Source: Streptomyces vilmorinianum
GTDB lineage: Bacteria > Actinomycetota > Actinomycetes > Streptomycetales > Streptomycetaceae
Direction of reading: 5' to 3'
Assembly (NCBI RefSeq): GCF_005517195.1
Contig: NZ_CP040244.1
Span: forward strand, 1,568,001-1,632,000
Length of the DNA stretch: 64,000 nucleotides
A program made the translations under genes and the position numbers. Numbering within the stretch: the first letter of the stretch is position 1; every line of letters starts with the position of its first letter. This document shows, in pieces, positions 1-11,744 of this stretch. A model generated the notes under the pieces. The model did no database searches, was not told the DNA's origin, and worked only from the letters and a program-made list of their open reading frames with translations.

Positions 1-3000
1 TCGACCTCGAGAAGCTCGGGTTGAAGCAGTCCAGGACGCTGTGGCCCGTCGGGTCGATCCCGTTCATCGGGCTGGCGTTCCCGTAGGTGTAGCGGTTGGC
101 CTGGACGGAGGGGTTCGGGTCGAGCTGCCAGGTGTCGCGGCTGGTGAAGCCGCCGGTGCCGGGCTGGTACCAGCGGGAGGCCATGTTGACCTCGCCGGTG
201 GAGCTGTCGGTCCAGCCGGACTGGTAGCCGACCGACGGGTTGGCTCCGCCGCTCGCGGTCACGTTGCCGGAGGCGTCGTACGCGCGGGACGAGGTGACCG
301 AGGTGCCGTCCGCCGAGAGGCTGGCGACCAGGTCGGTGTGGCCGTCGGTGACGGCCAGGCGGGCCGAGCCGGCGGTCCCGGTGGTGGCGCTGGCGAGCAG
401 CGTGCCGCCGGGGGTGCGGCTGTAGGTGGACGTGCCGTCCTTGACCAGGTTGTTGGAGCCGCCGTCGTAGGTGAAGACGGTGCCGTTGTGGGTCATGACC
501 CGGTCGAGCGAGTCGTACGTGAAGGTGCTCGTGCCGTTGTTGACGGTGCGCTCGAAGGCGTCCGAGTTGATGGTGCGGGCCGGGCCTGCGGTGTCGGCGA
601 TGCCCTTGACGGTTCCGCGTGCGGAGTAGTCGAAGGTCTGGGTGCCCCAGGCCGTGAGCCGGTTGCGGGAGTCGTAGGTGCCGGTGATGTCTCCCTTCTT
701 GGTCAGGTTGCCGGCCTTGTCCCACTCGAAGGCGGTGGTGGTGCCTGCGCTGGTCTCGGCGGTCATGCGGCCGGCGAGGTCGTAGGCGTAGGTCCTGGCG
801 CCTGCCCCCGCCGTGCCCGACGCGGTCTTCTTGACCAGGCGGTTGTCGAGGTCGTACTCGTAGGCCGTGCCCTGGACGGCGGTACCTGTGGTGGTGTTCT
901 TGATGCTGTCGTCAGTGAGTCGGCCGAGGGAGTCGTAGGTGTAAGAGCGCTTCGAGCCGACCGTCCACGTGCCGCCGGCGGCGGGGCGTGCGTACTCGTC
1001 GACGGTCGGGCGTCCGGCCGCGTCGTAGTCGCTGCGCACCTGGGTGCCGGTGAGCGGGTCGGTCGTGGTGTCGAGGCGACCGGCCAGGTCGTAGGTGAAG
1101 TCCGTCGCGCCCGCCACGTCCGTGCGGGAGGTCATCTGACCGTCCGCGTCGTACGCGTAGGACGAGGTACCGCCTGGGCCGTCGGTGGACAGGAGTTGAC
1201 CGCGGTCGTTGTAGGTGTACGTGTTGCCCGCGAGGACTCCGTCACCGCCCACGCCGGTCAGTCGGCCGGCGAGATCGTAGGACAGGGAGCGCGGCCGGGT
1301 GGCCACGGCGGTGCCGGAGCCGGTCTCACCGATGACGCGGTCCAGGTCGTCGTACGTCTTCTGACGCTTGACGCTGCCCGGCAGCAGCTCGGTGATGAGC
1401 CGGCCTGCCGCGTCGTAGACGTTCGTCCAGGTGCGGACGTCCGCGTTCCAGTGCTGGGTGGTGGCGGGCTCGATCGTCGACTCGGGCAGGCCCCACGTGT
1501 TGAACGTGTAGTACGTGGCCTTTCCGCGGCCGTCGGTCAGGCGCGTGCGGTTGCCCGCCGCGTCGTAGCCGAAGGTCGTCGTGATCGAGTCCGTGGCCGT
1601 GACCGGTTCGACCTGCTTGGTGAGCTGGCCGCGCGCGTCGTACGTGTACGTGCGGCGCGCACCGGTGGCCGAGACCGATGCGGTGACGTTTCCGTCGGCG
1701 TCGTACTCGGTGCTGGACGTGCGCAGCGCGGTCGTGCCCGTGCCGTAGTCCGCTACGGACGTCGGCCGGCCCATGAGGTCGTACGCGGTGACCGTCTTGC
1801 GGCCGGTCGCGTCCTTGCTCTCGATCGCGCGGCCGAGGCCGTCGTAGACGGCGCGGCTGACACCGCCGGCCGGGTCGGTGACCGTCAGGGTCTGACCGGC
1901 CTTGTCGTAGGTCGCGCTGGTGACCCGCCCGGCGGGCGTGGTCGAGGAGACCTGGTTACCCGCGTCGTCCCAGGTGAAGCGGGAGACGAGGTTCTGCAGG
2001 GTGGGCTTGCGCTCGACCGTGGTGGCGGTGAGCTTGCGGCCCAGTTCGTCGTAGGTGGACTCGGTGCGTGCTCCTGTCGGGTCGGTCGCGGAGAGCGGCA
2101 GACCGGTCGGGGTCCAGGTGTAGGTGGAGACACCGCCGCCGGACAGGGCCGTGGAGGTTCCGCTGAAGGTCGTGGCACCGGGAGCTTGCAGGCTCTGCGT
2201 GCCGGCGGCCGGGTCCGTCGAGCGGACCAGGTTGCCCAGTTGGTCGTACGCGTAGGAGCGGGTACGCCCGAGCGGGTCGGTAGTGGAGGCGACGTTGCCG
2301 AGCTGGTCGTAAGCCGTGCGTGAGACGGCCGTGATGGCCGTGGCCGTGCCCGGCGGGGTGTAGTCGGGCAGCGTGAGCGCGACGGTGCGGCCCAGCTTGT
2401 CGGTCTCCGTCTTCGTAACCAGGCCGCGCGGATCACGCGACTCGGTGGCCTCGCCGAAGGTGTTGTAGCCGATGAGGGACTTGGGCGTGACGGCCGTGGC
2501 CGCACCGCCGTTCTCCTCGGCCTGCACCTGCGGCGCGGTCGTCTCGACCAGGCGGCCCAACTCGTCGAACCGGCCCGTGCTGGTGATGCCGCGCGGGCTG
2601 GTCTGGGTGAGCGGGAGACCCCGCTGGTCGAAGGTGCTGGAGGAGACCCGGGTCGTGGTGCCGTCGGTGACGGTCGCCTTCACCGGGTTCCCGACCGCGT
2701 CGTACTCGGTGGTCGAGGTCACCTTCTTGCCGGTGCCGTCGATGGACTGGGTCTGCTCGGTGAGCCGGTCCTCCGCGTCGTACGCGAAGGTGGAGACCCG
2801 GTTCAGACCGTTGGGGTCGAACACCGAGCGGGTGGTGCGGCCCAGGGCGTCGACCGTGTTCACGGTCGCGGCTCCGCCGCTCGCGATAGCCGAGACCGGG
2901 TTGCCCGCGCCGTCGTAGACCGTCGCCCCGAGGAGGATGTCCTTCTTCGAGCCGTTGGACTGGGTGACCTGCTTCGCCGTCGTCGTGGCCTGGAGGCCGT

Positions 3001-6000
3001 CGTCGTAGTAGGTGAAGGCGGTCGTGGCGCCCATCGCGTCGGTCGTCGAGGCGAGGCGGCCCGCCGGGTCGTAGGCCTTGGAGCCGAGGACCAGGTCGCG
3101 GGTCTGGCCGGACGGGTCGCCGGTCCAGTTCTTCAGGACCGACTCGGCCAGCTGACCGCGCTTGGTGTAGGTGTGGGTGACGACGTTGCCCGCGGGGTCC
3201 GTCTCACTGATCACCCGGCCCAGGGCGTCGTGGTTGTACGTCGCCTGGTTGCCGGCCGCGTCCGTCACGCTGTCGTTGAGGCCGCGCATGTTGTAGCGGT
3301 AGGTGGTGGTGCGGGTGGCGTCGCCGCCGGTGGTGTCCTCCGTGGATTCGGTGAGCAGGTTGCCGTCCGCGTCGTACGTACGGCTGATCCTGGCGGTGTG
3401 GGTGACACCGGTGATCTCGTTCTTGACGCCCGGCCCGGTCTCCGCGGTGACGCGGGACATGGCGTTGTAGGCGAACGAGGTCGTCACACCGGCGGGGTTC
3501 GCGTCGGAGACCTGGGTCTCGGTGACCTTCCGGCCGATGCCGTCGTAGGCGTACGTCGACACCGCTCCGGAGGGCGCCGTCGTTTTGGCCAGGTCACCGC
3601 TCGCGAAGTACGCGTAGGAGACGATGGCGCCGCCGGTGCTTTTCTTGGTGGCGACCAGTCCGGCCGGGGTGGTGCCGCCGCCCACCGCGGGCTCGGTGCC
3701 CGTGGTGTAGGTGGTCGTCGCCGTACGGCCGTCGACCGAGGTGACCGTGTCGGTCAGGCCGAGTGCCGTGTACGAGGTCGTCGTGCGGTAGCGGTTGTCC
3801 GCAGGTCCCGAGGAGCGGCCGTCGCGGAGCGCGATCTGCTTGCCGTTGCGCAGGTCCAGCTTGTCCGCGGGGTTGTTGTAGTACTCCGCGAAGGAGGTCC
3901 AGCAGGAGTTGGCGTCGCGGCAGGTCGTGGTCGAGACGGGGTTGCCGCGCTCGTCGTGACCGGTGATGGTCGCGTGACCGTTGGGGTCGGTGACCGTGTG
4001 CAGGAATCCGCCGGTGTCGTACGCGTACGTGGTGACACCGCCGTCCGCGTTCGTCGTGGCGGTACGGCGCTGGCCGCGGACCGCGTCGAAGGTGCTGGAC
4101 GTCGTCGCGCCGGTCGGGTCGGTGACCGTCACCGTCGACGTGAGGGAAGAGCCCGAGGCATGGGTACGGGCGTCGTAGTGGCGGGCGACCTGGTCACCGG
4201 TGAGGGTGCGCGGGTAGACCGCGACCTCGTCGACCTGGCCGGTGAAGTACTGCACGCCGTCGCCCGGGGACGCGGGCCACCACGCCGTGTAGCCGGCGCC
4301 GATGTACGTGCGCTGGTTGGCTTCGTGGGTGACCGGCACGGTGGTGGTCTGCGCGACCTGTGCGCCGTCGAGGTACAGCGTGTGGGTGGAACCCTGCGCC
4401 GTCACGACGGCGTGGTGCCACTCGTTGTCCGTGACGGTGTTCGGCGAGGTGTTGGTCGCGCCGACGCCACGGGTGAAGTACTGGCCGTGGAGCTTGTTGT
4501 CCGAGCCGACGTACAGGACCGGTGCGTAGGAGACGGCGTCCGGGAGCGGTTTCTCCTGGTCGCTGAAGAGGACGCCCGGCTTGGTGGTCTTGAACCAGAG
4601 CTCGGCCGACAGGTCGGTGTTCGGCAGATGGCCGCCGGCGAGCTCGGCCCAGCCGTCGCCCTTGAACTCGGCGGCGGAGCCGTCGCCGGTGCCGAACGCG
4701 CCGGGACCGCCCAGCGTGGCCTTGGTGTAGGTGCCGTTGGCTCCGGCTGCTGCGACCTTGTTGACCACGGTCGTGCCGCCGGTCTCGTCCAGCTGCCAGT
4801 AGCCGGCCGGGGCGTCCGCCATCACGACGCCCTCGTACTGGCTCCCGTTGCCGGATACCAGACGGTTGCGGGCCTTGAAGTGGTCCGCGACGGTCGCCGC
4901 GTCCAGCTCCTTGGTGTAGAACGCGGCCTCGTCGAGCTGGCCGTTGAAGTAGCGGGTGGCACGGGCCTGGCCGTCCCACGCCTCACTGGAGTAGCCGCCG
5001 CCGAGGTAGGCGTGGACCAGCGTCTCCGGCTTCACCACACCGGACTTGGAGCCGATCTTGGCGCCGTCGAGGTAGAGCGACTGCCCGGCGGAACCGCCGC
5101 TGATGACGACGTGGTGCCACTTGTTGTCGGTGACCTTCACGCCGCCCATGACGGGCCAGCCCGCGGACGGACCGTCCCACAGGTGGCCGCGGAGCTTGCC
5201 CTCCGCGTCGACGAGGAGACTCGCGTTCCACATCGTCGGGGTGGTGCCGAGCTCCGTGTTCTGCAGACCCAGCAGCACACCGGACGGCTTGTCCGTCTTG
5301 AACCACAGCTCCACGGAGAGCGCGGTGGCATCGTAGATGGACTCGGCCGGAACCGCGATGACGCCCTTGGACCCGTCGAGGGTGACCGCGCCGTCGTCGC
5401 CGTCGAGGAACGCCCCGACACCGCCGAGCGCGACACCGTCACGGTAGGAGCCGTTGCCGCCGCCGGATATCTCGTCCGCCGCGGACGCCCCACTGTTCTC
5501 GCCGAAGCGCCAGTAGTTGACCGCGCCCGACGCGTGGACGGCGTCCGAGTATGCCTGCGAGCCGGCCGCGTAGCGGGGCTCGGAGATCTGCCACAGGCCA
5601 CCGCTCTCGTCGGTGACCTTCGTCGCACGGCCCGTGTCACCGTCGTACTCGACGGTCGCGCCCACCCGGCCCGACGGCAGGGTGGCCTTGGTCAGCTTCG
5701 ACGATCCCGTACGGGCATCGAAGCGGGCCTTGACCGCGCCCGCGTCGAGTGCGCGGTGGTAGACCGCGACCTCGTCCATCAGCCCCTGGTAGTAGCGGGT
5801 TCCGTAGGTCCCGGCGCCGTCCCAGCTCTGGTCGGTGAAGCCGCCGCCCAGATAGGTGAAGGTCTTGCTGGAGTGGTTGACCGGACCGGCGAGCGTGCCC
5901 ACGGCCGTGCCGTCGAGGTAGAGCGTCTGACCGGTTCCGGTGCTGGTGATGGCAGCGTGGTGCCACGTGTTGTCGGTGACCACGGCGGTCGAGGTCATCG

Positions 6001-9000
6001 GGACGAGCCCGCCGTCCGACTTCTCGAAGGCGCCGCGCAGCTTGCCCGCGGAGTCGATGGCCAGGACCGGGTTGTAGACGTTGGGGTGCGTCGGGCCCAG
6101 AGGATCGTCCTGGAATCCGACGAGCACGCCGTTCGGCTTGTCCGTCTTGAACCAAAGCTCCACCGACAGCACGGTCGACGAGGCCAGCGTGGATTCCGGG
6201 AGTTCGACATAGGAGCTGGTGCCGTTGAAGGACACCGCCTTGTTGCCGGTCGCGCCCAGCACGCCCGTGGAGCCGAGGGTCACGTCGCGGTAGTGGCCGG
6301 CGTTCATGCCCGTGCGGGAGACCGCCTCACTGGCCGCGGTCTCGCCCTCGGCCTCGTTCAGCCGCCAGTAGCCGACCGGGTTGGCGTCCTGCACCATCCC
6401 CCGGTAGTGCGAGCCGGCCGTGTACTCGTACGTCGAGCACGCTGTGGTCGAATCGGGCGGGCAGACCTTGGTCAGCTGGTCGCCGGTGTACGTGTACGAC
6501 CACTTCAGCGCCGGAGCCAGCGGACCGACGGCGTCGGTGGACACCGAGGCGACGTGCGCGCCGCTCCAGGTGAACGTCAGCGCGCGCTTCGACAGCGCGT
6601 CCGTGGCCTTGGTCAGCTTGCCGCTCGTGTAAGTGAGCAGTTGCTCGCGTCCGTGGCCGTCCTTGACCTTGGTCAGGCGTCCGGTCGCATCGAAGGTGTG
6701 AAGGGTGCTCGCCGCATCGCGCAGCGTCCAGCCTCCGCCGGTGACAGCGGTCAGTACGCCCACCGAACCGGACGGCGCGCTGTAGGTGCCGTCGGCGTTG
6801 CGGCCGAAGCGGACCTGGCTGCCGCTGTCGAGGGTGATCACGACGCTGCCGTCGGGCTCTGCGACGGCCCGCATGTCCCAGCGGGTCGCCCAGCCGGCGC
6901 CGAAGGCGTTGGCGGTGCGCGGGTCCTGCGAGTTGTAGGTACGGGTGACCGCGAGCTCGGGGCCCGCACTCGGCACGGCCGCGTCCGTGGCGGCGGTGGC
7001 GTAGTTGCCGGCCCGCTCGCCGAAGGTGCGCCCGCTGTCCGCGCCGCCCAGGTGGGAGGTGATGACGGGCTGCGGGACTTGAGTGGTCAGGATCGACGGC
7101 GCGGTCCGCGCCGACTGGTCCTTGCCGTCGTTCGCGTAGGCGTACCAGGCATACGTCTTGGCCCAGGTGAGCCAGCCGGCCGGGACCGTCCAGCTTTCGG
7201 AAGGCGCATGCGTGTTGCCGCGGCAGTTCTTCCGGACGTCCTTGCCCTCGACCTCGCACACCTCGAACTGGTACGTCAGCGCGCTCGGGGACCTGTCCTG
7301 GTCGGTGGCGGTCGCCCACAGCGTCGGGGTGAGGGTGTCGACGACCGTGCCGCTCGGCGGGGCTGCGCCCGTCAGGTACGGCGGGGCGTTGACCGCGTCG
7401 AAGCGGACCGTCGGGCCCGGGACGCCGTCGTCGACAAAGGCACGGGTACCGTACTCGTCCATGGTCCACTGGATCGTGTACGTGCCGGGCGCCAGCGGGG
7501 CGATCTTGGCGTCGACGGTGGCTGAGCCGCCGGGTCCGACGTCGTACGGCATGGGCGTCCAGCGGACGTTGCTCCAGTTGTCGCCGTTGATCAGGTTGCC
7601 GTTGGCGTCGAACAGGTTGTAGCGCAGCTTGAAGTTGCTCGTCTTGCCCCAGGTCTGCTGCCCCTGGTTGGTGACGGTGACCTTGAAGGCGCCCTCGCTG
7701 GTGGCCGTCGGGGCCTGGACGAAGCCGCCCAACCCGTACGTCGCCCCGTACTTCGACCAGGTGACGTCGAGGCTGGGCTTGCCGCTCGCGGAGTTGTCGG
7801 AGTTGAACTTCTTCCAGGTCCTGGAGTCGTCCGTGGCCGCCTTCACGGCCAGGCCGTAGTTGGCCTTGCGGCCGTGTGTCCAGTCGTCGACCAGCCTGCG
7901 GCCCGCATCGCCGAGCGGGATCGACTCCCACGTACCGGCGCCGCAGGGCCAGCTCGTCGAGCCCTCGGGGCGCCAGGCGTGCGCGAAGGACTTGGAGCCC
8001 AGCGCGCCACCCGTCGCAGGACCCGGGTAGCTGGAAGTGCTGCCCTCGGACCAGTTCGAGGTGATCTCGTGGACCGTCACCGGCCGTGCCGTGCACGAGT
8101 ACGACCAGGTGTTGAAGAGGCTCAGGTTCGCGTTGATGACGAACGCGTTCTTGAGGGTGGTGTCCAGGCCGTTGAACTTCAGGAACGAGGCCGCCTTGTG
8201 GCCGCCCCCGTCGTACGTGCCGACCTTGAGTTCGCCGGCGCTGGAGAAGTTCTGGTTGTACGGCGACTCGACGTACGTGCCGGAGGCCGCTTCCAGACCG
8301 TTCACGGAGGGGTCGACCTTCACGGGGAAGACCCGCTCGGGATCGTTCAGCCACTTCTCGTCCAGCGTGACGACCAGCACCTGGCGCGAGCCCTCGCGCA
8401 CGAGGCCGTAGGTGACACCGGAGGAGATGACGCCCTCGTCGGAGTTCGGCGCCTTGTTGGAGTCCTCCATCCAGCCGGCCGGCATCCAGCCCTTCTGGCG
8501 GCCCGCCGGGTCGTGGAAGACGATGCCGCCGTGCCCGTCGAGCTTCGCCGTCAGGCCGTCCAGGGCCAGCGGGAAGCGCCATTCAGTCGGCGCGCCCTTG
8601 TCCTTGAGGATCAGCGTCTCCTTGACGGATTCGCTGCCGGCGATCAGTTCCACATCCGTTGAGCGGCGGACCTCGGGGTACGTGATCACGCTGCCGTTGA
8701 CGCGACCCTGTGAGCGGGCCGCGCCCTCGATGGAGTAGCCGATCCCCGCGGTGTCGTCGACACCGAGGCGAACGAACGTTTCTGCGTCCGCGAACTCGGA
8801 GAAGTAGACCTTGTCCTCGGTCGACTTGGTCTGCCAGCCGGGTCCCGGGACGCTTTCGGTCCGCGCCAGCGGGGACGACTTCGCCAGCCGGGTGTCGATC
8901 TCCTTCCACTTACCGTCGTCGCCGAGGAAGTTGACCCGCTCGTTGTAGTAGCGGGTCGTGAAGGTGCCGTCCGGGTTGGCGAACGTACGCGCATCGGCGG

Positions 9001-9388
9001 CTCGCTTACCCGGCACTTCCGCACTGGCCTTGGGGTCGAAGCCCTTGGGCGCGGCCTGGCGCGGCGCCGGCACCTTGCGGTAGGACGGCAGCGGCGCCTT
9101 GGGCGCATTGCCCAGCTTCAGCCGGGTGGTGCCGGAGTCCGGAGCGAGTTCGCCGGGCGCCTTCAGCGCACCGGTGCGGCCGCCGGACGCGTTCGCGTCG
9201 GTGGCGTCACCGGAGGCGGCATGGCCGCGTCCGCGGGCCGACCCCCAGCCCTGTTCGGGTAGTTCGCCGGCACCCGGGCCGGATCTGGAAGCAGACCACA
9301 GGCCGACGGCCTGCGCTGCTTGTTCCGTGCCCGCGAGCACGGTCATGGTGAGCGCCATGGATATGACGAGTGGACGGGTGTTACGCAC
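1..9388 (-). CDS. Giant secreted RHS/YD-repeat protein, C-terminus beyond window
   Basis: Reading the minus strand from a GTG at 9388 gives an uninterrupted frame of about 3,129 residues that leaves the window. Residues 1-27 are a Sec signal peptide ending in AQA. Residues about 366-543 resemble a DNRLRE-type surface domain, followed by Ig-like segments to about 800. An RHS-type start region follows, then three LamG/concanavalin-like domains near 992-1215, 1271-1485 and 1506-1730, each with a YLDG-type strand. About 1,300 residues of YD repeats (YDxxGR/L...T) come next, and the RHS core ([15 protein letters not shown] ... NGIDPTGHS) lies at 56-240. In this family the core ends a shell that encloses a variable C-terminal toxin or effector, and only about 12 residues past the core are visible. 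The immunity gene should lie further left. GTG is chosen because GGGGG lies 8 nt upstream. Function (contact-dependent toxin or wall-bound adhesin) is inferred. Confidence 0.9.
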   Translation of the reverse strand, partial: MRNTRPLVISMALTMTVLAGTEQAAQAVGLWSASRSGPGAGELPEQGWGSARGRGHAASGDATDANASGGRTGALKAPGELAPDSGTTRLKLGNAPKAPLPSYRKVPAPRQAAPKGFDPKASAEVPGKRAADARTFANPDGTFTTRYYNERVNFLGDDGKWKEIDTRLAKSSPLARTESVPGPGWQTKSTEDKVYFSEFADAETFVRLGVDDTAGIGYSIEGAARSQGRVNGSVITYPEVRRSTDVELIAGSESVKETLILKDKGAPTEWRFPLALDGLTAKLDGHGGIVFHDPAGRQKGWMPAGWMEDSNKAPNSDEGVISSGVTYGLVREGSRQVLVVTLDEKWLNDPERVFPVKVDPSVNGLEAASGTYVESPYNQNFSSAGELKVGTYDGGGHKAASFLKFNGLDTTLKNAFVINANLSLFNTWSYSCTARPVTVHEITSNWSEGSTSSYPGPATGGALGSKSFAHAWRPEGSTSWPCGAGTWESIPLGDAGRRLVDDWTHGRKANYGLAVKAATDDSRTWKKFNSDNSASGKPSLDVTWSKYGATYGLGGFVQAPTATSEGAFKVTVTNQGQQTWGKTSNFKLRYNLFDANGNLINGDNWSNVRWTPMPYDVGPGGSATVDAKIAPLAPGTYTIQWTMDEYGTRAFVDDGVPGPTVRFDAVNAPPYLTGAAPPSGTVVDTLTPTLWATATDQDRSPSALTYQFEVCEVEGKDVRKNCRGNTHAPSESWTVPAGWLTWAKTYAWYAYANDGKDQSARTAPSILTTQVPQPVITSHLGGADSGRTFGERAGNYATAATDAAVPSAGPELAVTRTYNSQDPRTANAFGAGWATRWDMRAVAEPDGSVVITLDSGSQVRFGRNADGTYSAPSGSVGVLTAVTGGGWTLRDAASTLHTFDATGRLTKVKDGHGREQLLTYTSGKLTKATDALSKRALTFTWSGAHVASVSTDAVGPLAPALKWSYTYTGDQLTKVCPPDSTTACSTYEYTAGSHYRGMVQDANPVGYWRLNEAEGETAASEAVSRTGMNAGHYRDVTLGSTGVLGATGNKAVSFNGTSSYVELPESTLASSTVLSVELWFKTDKPNGVLVGFQDDPLGPTHPNVYNPVLAIDSAGKLRGAFEKSDGGLVPMTSTAVVTDNTWHHAAITSTGTGQTLYLDGTAVGTLAGPVNHSSKTFTYLGGGFTDQSWDGAGTYGTRYYQGLMDEVAVYHRALDAGAVKARFDARTGSSKLTKATLPSGRVGATVEYDGDTGRATKVTDESGGLWQISEPRYAAGSQAYSDAVHASGAVNYWRFGENSGASAADEISGGGNGSYRDGVALGGVGAFLDGDDGAVTLDGSKGVIAVPAESIYDATALSVELWFKTDKPSGVLLGLQNTELGTTPTMWNASLLVDAEGKLRGHLWDGPSAGWPVMGGVKVTDNKWHHVVISGGSAGQSLYLDGAKIGSKSGVVKPETLVHAYLGGGYSSEAWDGQARATRYFNGQLDEAAFYTKELDAATVADHFKARNRLVSGNGSQYEGVVMADAPAGYWQLDETGGTTVVNKVAAAGANGTYTKATLGGPGAFGTGDGSAAEFKGDGWAELAGGHLPNTDLSAELWFKTTKPGVLFSDQEKPLPDAVSYAPVLYVGSDNKLHGQYFTRGVGATNTSPNTVTDNEWHHAVVTAQGSTHTLYLDGAQVAQTTTVPVTHEANQRTYIGAGYTAWWPASPGDGVQYFTGQVDEVAVYPRTLTGDQVARHYDARTHASGSSLTSTVTVTDPTGATTSSTFDAVRGQRRTATTNADGGVTTYAYDTGGFLHTVTDPNGHATITGHDERGNPVSTTTCRDANSCWTSFAEYYNNPADKLDLRNGKQIALRDGRSSGPADNRYRTTTSYTALGLTDTVTSVDGRTATTTYTTGTEPAVGGGTTPAGLVATKKSTGGAIVSYAYFASGDLAKTTAPSGAVSTYAYDGIGRKVTETQVSDANPAGVTTSFAYNAMSRVTAETGPGVKNEITGVTHTARISRTYDADGNLLTESTEDTTGGDATRTTTYRYNMRGLNDSVTDAAGNQATYNHDALGRVISETDPAGNVVTHTYTKRGQLAESVLKNWTGDPSGQTRDLVLGSKAYDPAGRLASTTDAMGATTAFTYYDDGLQATTTAKQVTQSNGSKKDILLGATVYDGAGNPVSAIASGGAATVNTVDALGRTTRSVFDPNGLNRVSTFAYDAEDRLTEQTQSIDGTGKKVTSTTEYDAVGNPVKATVTDGTTTRVSSSTFDQRGLPLTQTSPRGITSTGRFDELGRLVETTAPQVQAEENGGAATAVTPKSLIGYNTFGEATESRDPRGLVTKTETDKLGRTVALTLPDYTPPGTATAITAVSRTAYDQLGNVASTTDPLGRTRSYAYDQLGNLVRSTDPAAGTQSLQAPGATTFSGTSTALSGGGVSTYTWTPTGLPLSATDPTGARTESTYDELGRKLTATTVERKPTLQNLVSRFTWDDAGNQVSSTTPAGRVTSATYDKAGQTLTVTDPAGGVSRAVYDGLGRAIESKDATGRKTVTAYDLMGRPTSVADYGTGTTALRTSSTEYDADGNVTASVSATGARRTYTYDARGQLTKQVEPVTATDSITTTFGYDAAGNRTRLTDGRGKATYYTFNTWGLPESTIEPATTQHWNADVRTWTNVYDAAGRLITELLPGSVKRQKTYDDLDRVIGETGSGTAVATRPRSLSYDLAGRLTGVGGDGVLAGNTYTYNDRGQLLSTDGPGGTSSYAYDADGQMTSRTDVAGATDFTYDLAGRLDTTTDPLTGTQVRSDYDAAGRPTVDEYARPAAGGTWTVGSKRSYTYDSLGRLTDDSIKNTTTGTAVQGTAYEYDLDNRLVKKTASGTAGAGARTYAYDLAGRMTAETSAGTTTAFEWDKAGNLTKKGDITGTYDSRNRLTAWGTQTFDYSARGTVKGIADTAGPARTINSDAFERTVNNGTSTFTYDSLDRVMTHNGTVFTYDGGSNNLVKDGTSTYSRTPGGTLLASATTGTAGSARLAVTDGHTDLVASLSADGTSVTSSRAYDASGNVTASGGANPSVGYQSGWTDSSTGEVNMASRWYQPGTGGFTSRDTWQLDPNPSVQANRYTYGNASPMNGIDPTGHSVLDCFNPSFSRS

Positions 9389-9396
9389 CGTTATAG

Positions 9397-9421
9397 CCCC
9401 CACAGAATGGATCAGTGGGGG
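9397..9421 (-). promoter_or_regulatory. Hairpin sequestering the RHS ribosome-binding site
   Basis: The inverted repeat CCCCCAC-N11-GTGGGGG lies directly upstream of the RHS start codon. In the minus-strand transcript the 3' arm (GUGGGGG) is also the only Shine-Dalgarno-like sequence, 8 nt before the GTG. The folded stem would hide it. This could damp translation or mark the end of an upstream transcript. The repeat is seen directly; the regulatory role is inference. Confidence 0.45.
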
Positions 9422-9716
9422 GCAGTCAATCCGGGCTCACAGGGAGCACACAAACTATGCCTGGAATCCGGTCGGTTCGGACCCGGGCTTGTGTAGCGAT
9501 CAAAACTGGCAATCTCGTGAAATACTTACCGAATCACCTTCGCCGGTGGCGTTTTGTGTGAGAAGCATTACTCCAAGTCAGTGTCAGATGGGCGATTATC
9601 GGCATCCTCGGGCGGCGTCCGTGGGCTGCCGCCCGGCCGCGTCGGCGTCACCTGCTGTTCCACCGCGAAGTGATACGCCAAGTCAGGGGCGGCCAGCCCT
9701 GGCCTCCGTGTGGTAG
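9422..9716. other. Gene-free, relatively A/T-rich leader upstream of the RHS gene
   Basis: No convincing coding frame is present. Composition is visibly less G/C-rich than the surroundings (for example around 9490-9590), as expected for a promoter region or for foreign DNA that arrived with the RHS gene. I see no clear -35/-10 pair at normal spacing for the RHS gene. Confidence 0.5.
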
Positions 9717-9953
9717 GACGCTCCTGCTGGTGAGGGCGCCTCTCGAAACGACGTCTTTGCTGCCAGCAGGAGGTGGAGGGGCGCTGGACTTGTCACCGTC
9801 CGTCAGGGCGGCGTCCCCGGTCTCGCTCACAGCGACCGGGATGTCCTGGAGTTTCTGCGGCGAGCCGGTCTCGAAGATTCGGACACCCTCCTCGACGACC
9901 CGCGCTGGGTGGAGTGGCGCGGCGGCCGGGCCCACCAGGGCGAAGCTGCCTGA
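9717..9953 (+). pseudogene. Short C-terminal-like coding fragment, family unknown
   Basis: One plus-strand frame reads RDVLEFLRRAGLEDSDTLL and then DDPRWVEWRGGR before a TGA at 9951. Its amphipathic, acidic-then-tryptophan character looks like the tail of a real protein rather than noise. It has no start codon with a ribosome site and no recognisable upstream domain, so it is probably the remnant of a truncated gene. I do not recognise the family. Confidence 0.22.
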
Positions 9954-10129
9954 CGCGTCGGGGCGCCTGATCTAGGCTCTATTTCTGTGCCTTGTCGGCG
10001 CCCCATGGGCCAGATGGTCGGAGGCTTGTCGGTAGGGGTTGGGACCGCTCGTCGTCCTCCGTCGAGGCTGGCGGACAGGCCCCCGACACCCGCACCCAGC
10101 ACCCTGAGTGACGGGAACGCGCTGCGCCT

Positions 10130-10945
10130 CGGTGACCACGGCCGCCAGCAGGGATTCCTCGTCGAACGGGCCGGTCCCGCTTCGACTCCGCGTACTTTGC
10201 CGCGCTCTCCAGCGGGCGGTTCACCGTCATTGAGCAGGCAGTCAACAGCCACGTTCTCGATGACCCGGCCGTCCGCTCGTCCTGCGCCCGTGCGGCGAGC
10301 ACGGAGCCGCAGAGGTGGAGCTGGCCGGCGACCGTGAGTGTCTCGCGGCCGAGTTGTTCGGGTTGAGGAGGCTGTGTCCAGAGCGGATCAGGCGTAGGCC
10401 GATGCTGTACTCGCCTTCGGGGAAGTGGACCAGCCCCCGGAAGTAGTGCCGCATGGCTGCCAGACAGGGGTCCGAGGCCCGCTCGGCGGCCCAGCCGAGC
10501 CGGTCGAGGGCGACGCTGGCGAGGTCGATGAACCGAGCTTGACCGTGACGTCGTGCGCGGTGCGGTCGGCGGAACCCAGGGCCCGCCGCAGCTCCGTCGT
10601 CGGCGAGCGCGCCAGCACAGGACGGTCAGCTCCGTGATGACGCCCGGAAGAGCTGCCGCCGCCGCGTGCAGGTGGGTGGCGCGGACATGGGCACACAGAT
10701 CCTCGGTGGCGGTTACGAGTTCGCTGGCCGTGCGGGTGGTGCCCCGGGGGTCATCGCCGAGGTCTTGTAGGTCGAGGGACTCGCGGATGGGCCGGATCAG
10801 CTCCGCCAGCCGGTCCTCCTGCATCGGGGCCACGTACGGCTGGCCCGTCAGCACCGTGACGTCGATCCGCAGCGCCTGCGCGACCGCCGCGACGAAGTCC
10901 GAGGATGCCGGCCGCGCCCCGCCCATGCGGCCGCTGACGTGTGTG
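10130..10945 (-). pseudogene. Decayed XRE-family transcriptional regulator
   Basis: Segments of one protein appear in all three minus-strand frames. The first is the end of an HTH (VAAVAQALRIDVTVLTGQPY) followed by a helical region to about 10600. The second is ELRRALGS...TAHDVTVKLG. The third is AAMRHYFRGLVHFPEGEYSI, and then the first frame returns at PEQLGRETLTVAGQLHL. Streptomyces regulators with this architecture are about 400 residues long: an N-terminal HTH and a TPR-like sensor. Here the first HTH helices are missing at a junction near 10940, at least three frame changes occur, and the C-terminal third is lost or unrecognisable. It cannot make a working repressor. It abuts the start of the SGNH hydrolase, which suggests a deletion joined the two. 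Confidence 0.6.
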
Positions 10946-11646
10946 CAGACGGTCGCCCGAAGGCCGGCGGACCGGTGGTCGTCGCGGCCGGCGCGAGCAT
11001 GACGCAGGGATCGCTCGGCCATGACTGGGTCGGCGACCTGCGAGCGAAGCCCGAGTTCCGGGGCTACGCGTTCGTCAACGCCGGCGACAACGGCAACACC
11101 AGCGCGGACCTGCTCGGCCGCGTCGACAGGGACATCGTGGCGTGCGCCCCCGACAGGGTCACCATCCTCATCGGCGCCAACGACCTCCGGGACGGTGTCC
11201 CGTCGGAGGAGTTCCGGGCCAACCTCGGCGCGATCGTCGACCGCATCAAGGACAAGACCTCTGCCCGTATCGCTCTGCTGTCCCTGCCTCCGGCGGGCGA
11301 GGATCTCGACTCCGAGATCAACGGCAGGCTCCGCGACTACAACGCCGTGATCAAGGAGGCCGCGACCCGCGCGACGGTCGACTACGTGCCCGTGAACGAG
11401 CGGTTCGCCGACCACCTCCGGGACCAGGGGCAGCGGCCGACGTACGACTTCGGCTTCACCACGGCCTACTTGGCGGCCACCAAGTACTACCTGCTAGGCG
11501 ACAGCTGGGACGAGGTCGCCCGCGACAACGGTCTCGAACTGTTCGTCGACCACCTCCACCTCAGCGACCGCGGCGGCGCGATGGTCACCCACCTCGTCGC
11601 CCAGTGGCCGGCCTCCGCCGAAGGAGCCATGAGGAGCCGGCCGTAA
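10939..11646 (+). CDS. SGNH/GDSL hydrolase family protein
   Basis: This 235-residue protein has the SGNH ester hydrolase blocks: GAS (nucleophile Ser20) in VVVAAGASMTQG, Gly in the NAGDNGNT stretch, Asn81 in LIGANDLRDG, and the Asp/His block DHLHLSDRGG near the C-terminus. It is probably cytoplasmic, since there is no signal peptide. The substrate is unknown; family members hydrolyse esters of lipids, sugars or small molecules. The start is a GTG inside the decayed XRE regulator region with no clear ribosome site, so the first few residues may be foreign and the original N-terminus lost. The catalytic core is complete. Confidence 0.75.
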   Translation: MCADGRPKAGGPVVVAAGASMTQGSLGHDWVGDLRAKPEFRGYAFVNAGDNGNTSADLLGRVDRDIVACAPDRVTILIGANDLRDGVPSEEFRANLGAIVDRIKDKTSARIALLSLPPAGEDLDSEINGRLRDYNAVIKEAATRATVDYVPVNERFADHLRDQGQRPTYDFGFTTAYLAATKYYLLGDSWDEVARDNGLELFVDHLHLSDRGGAMVTHLVAQWPASAEGAMRSRP

Positions 11647-11744
11647 GCGAGTCCACCCGCCCCGGGCCATCTCCGCCGGACACATGGTTCGTCGAGAGGA
11701 GATCGCCGGGGGAGGGGGTTTGTGCGAGGGGTCTGGACCACGGC

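Noticed and set aside
3173..7525. Very long plus-strand open frame (over 1,400 codons) within the RHS gene
   Set aside because: The minus strand encodes the recognisable RHS protein continuously through here; the plus-strand product is Val/Gly/Arg-rich low-complexity sequence typical of antisense frames in high-GC DNA.
6327..8582. Minus-strand frame of about 750 codons inside the RHS gene
   Set aside because: It is out of frame with the RHS product, lacks domains and has poor third-position G/C bias.
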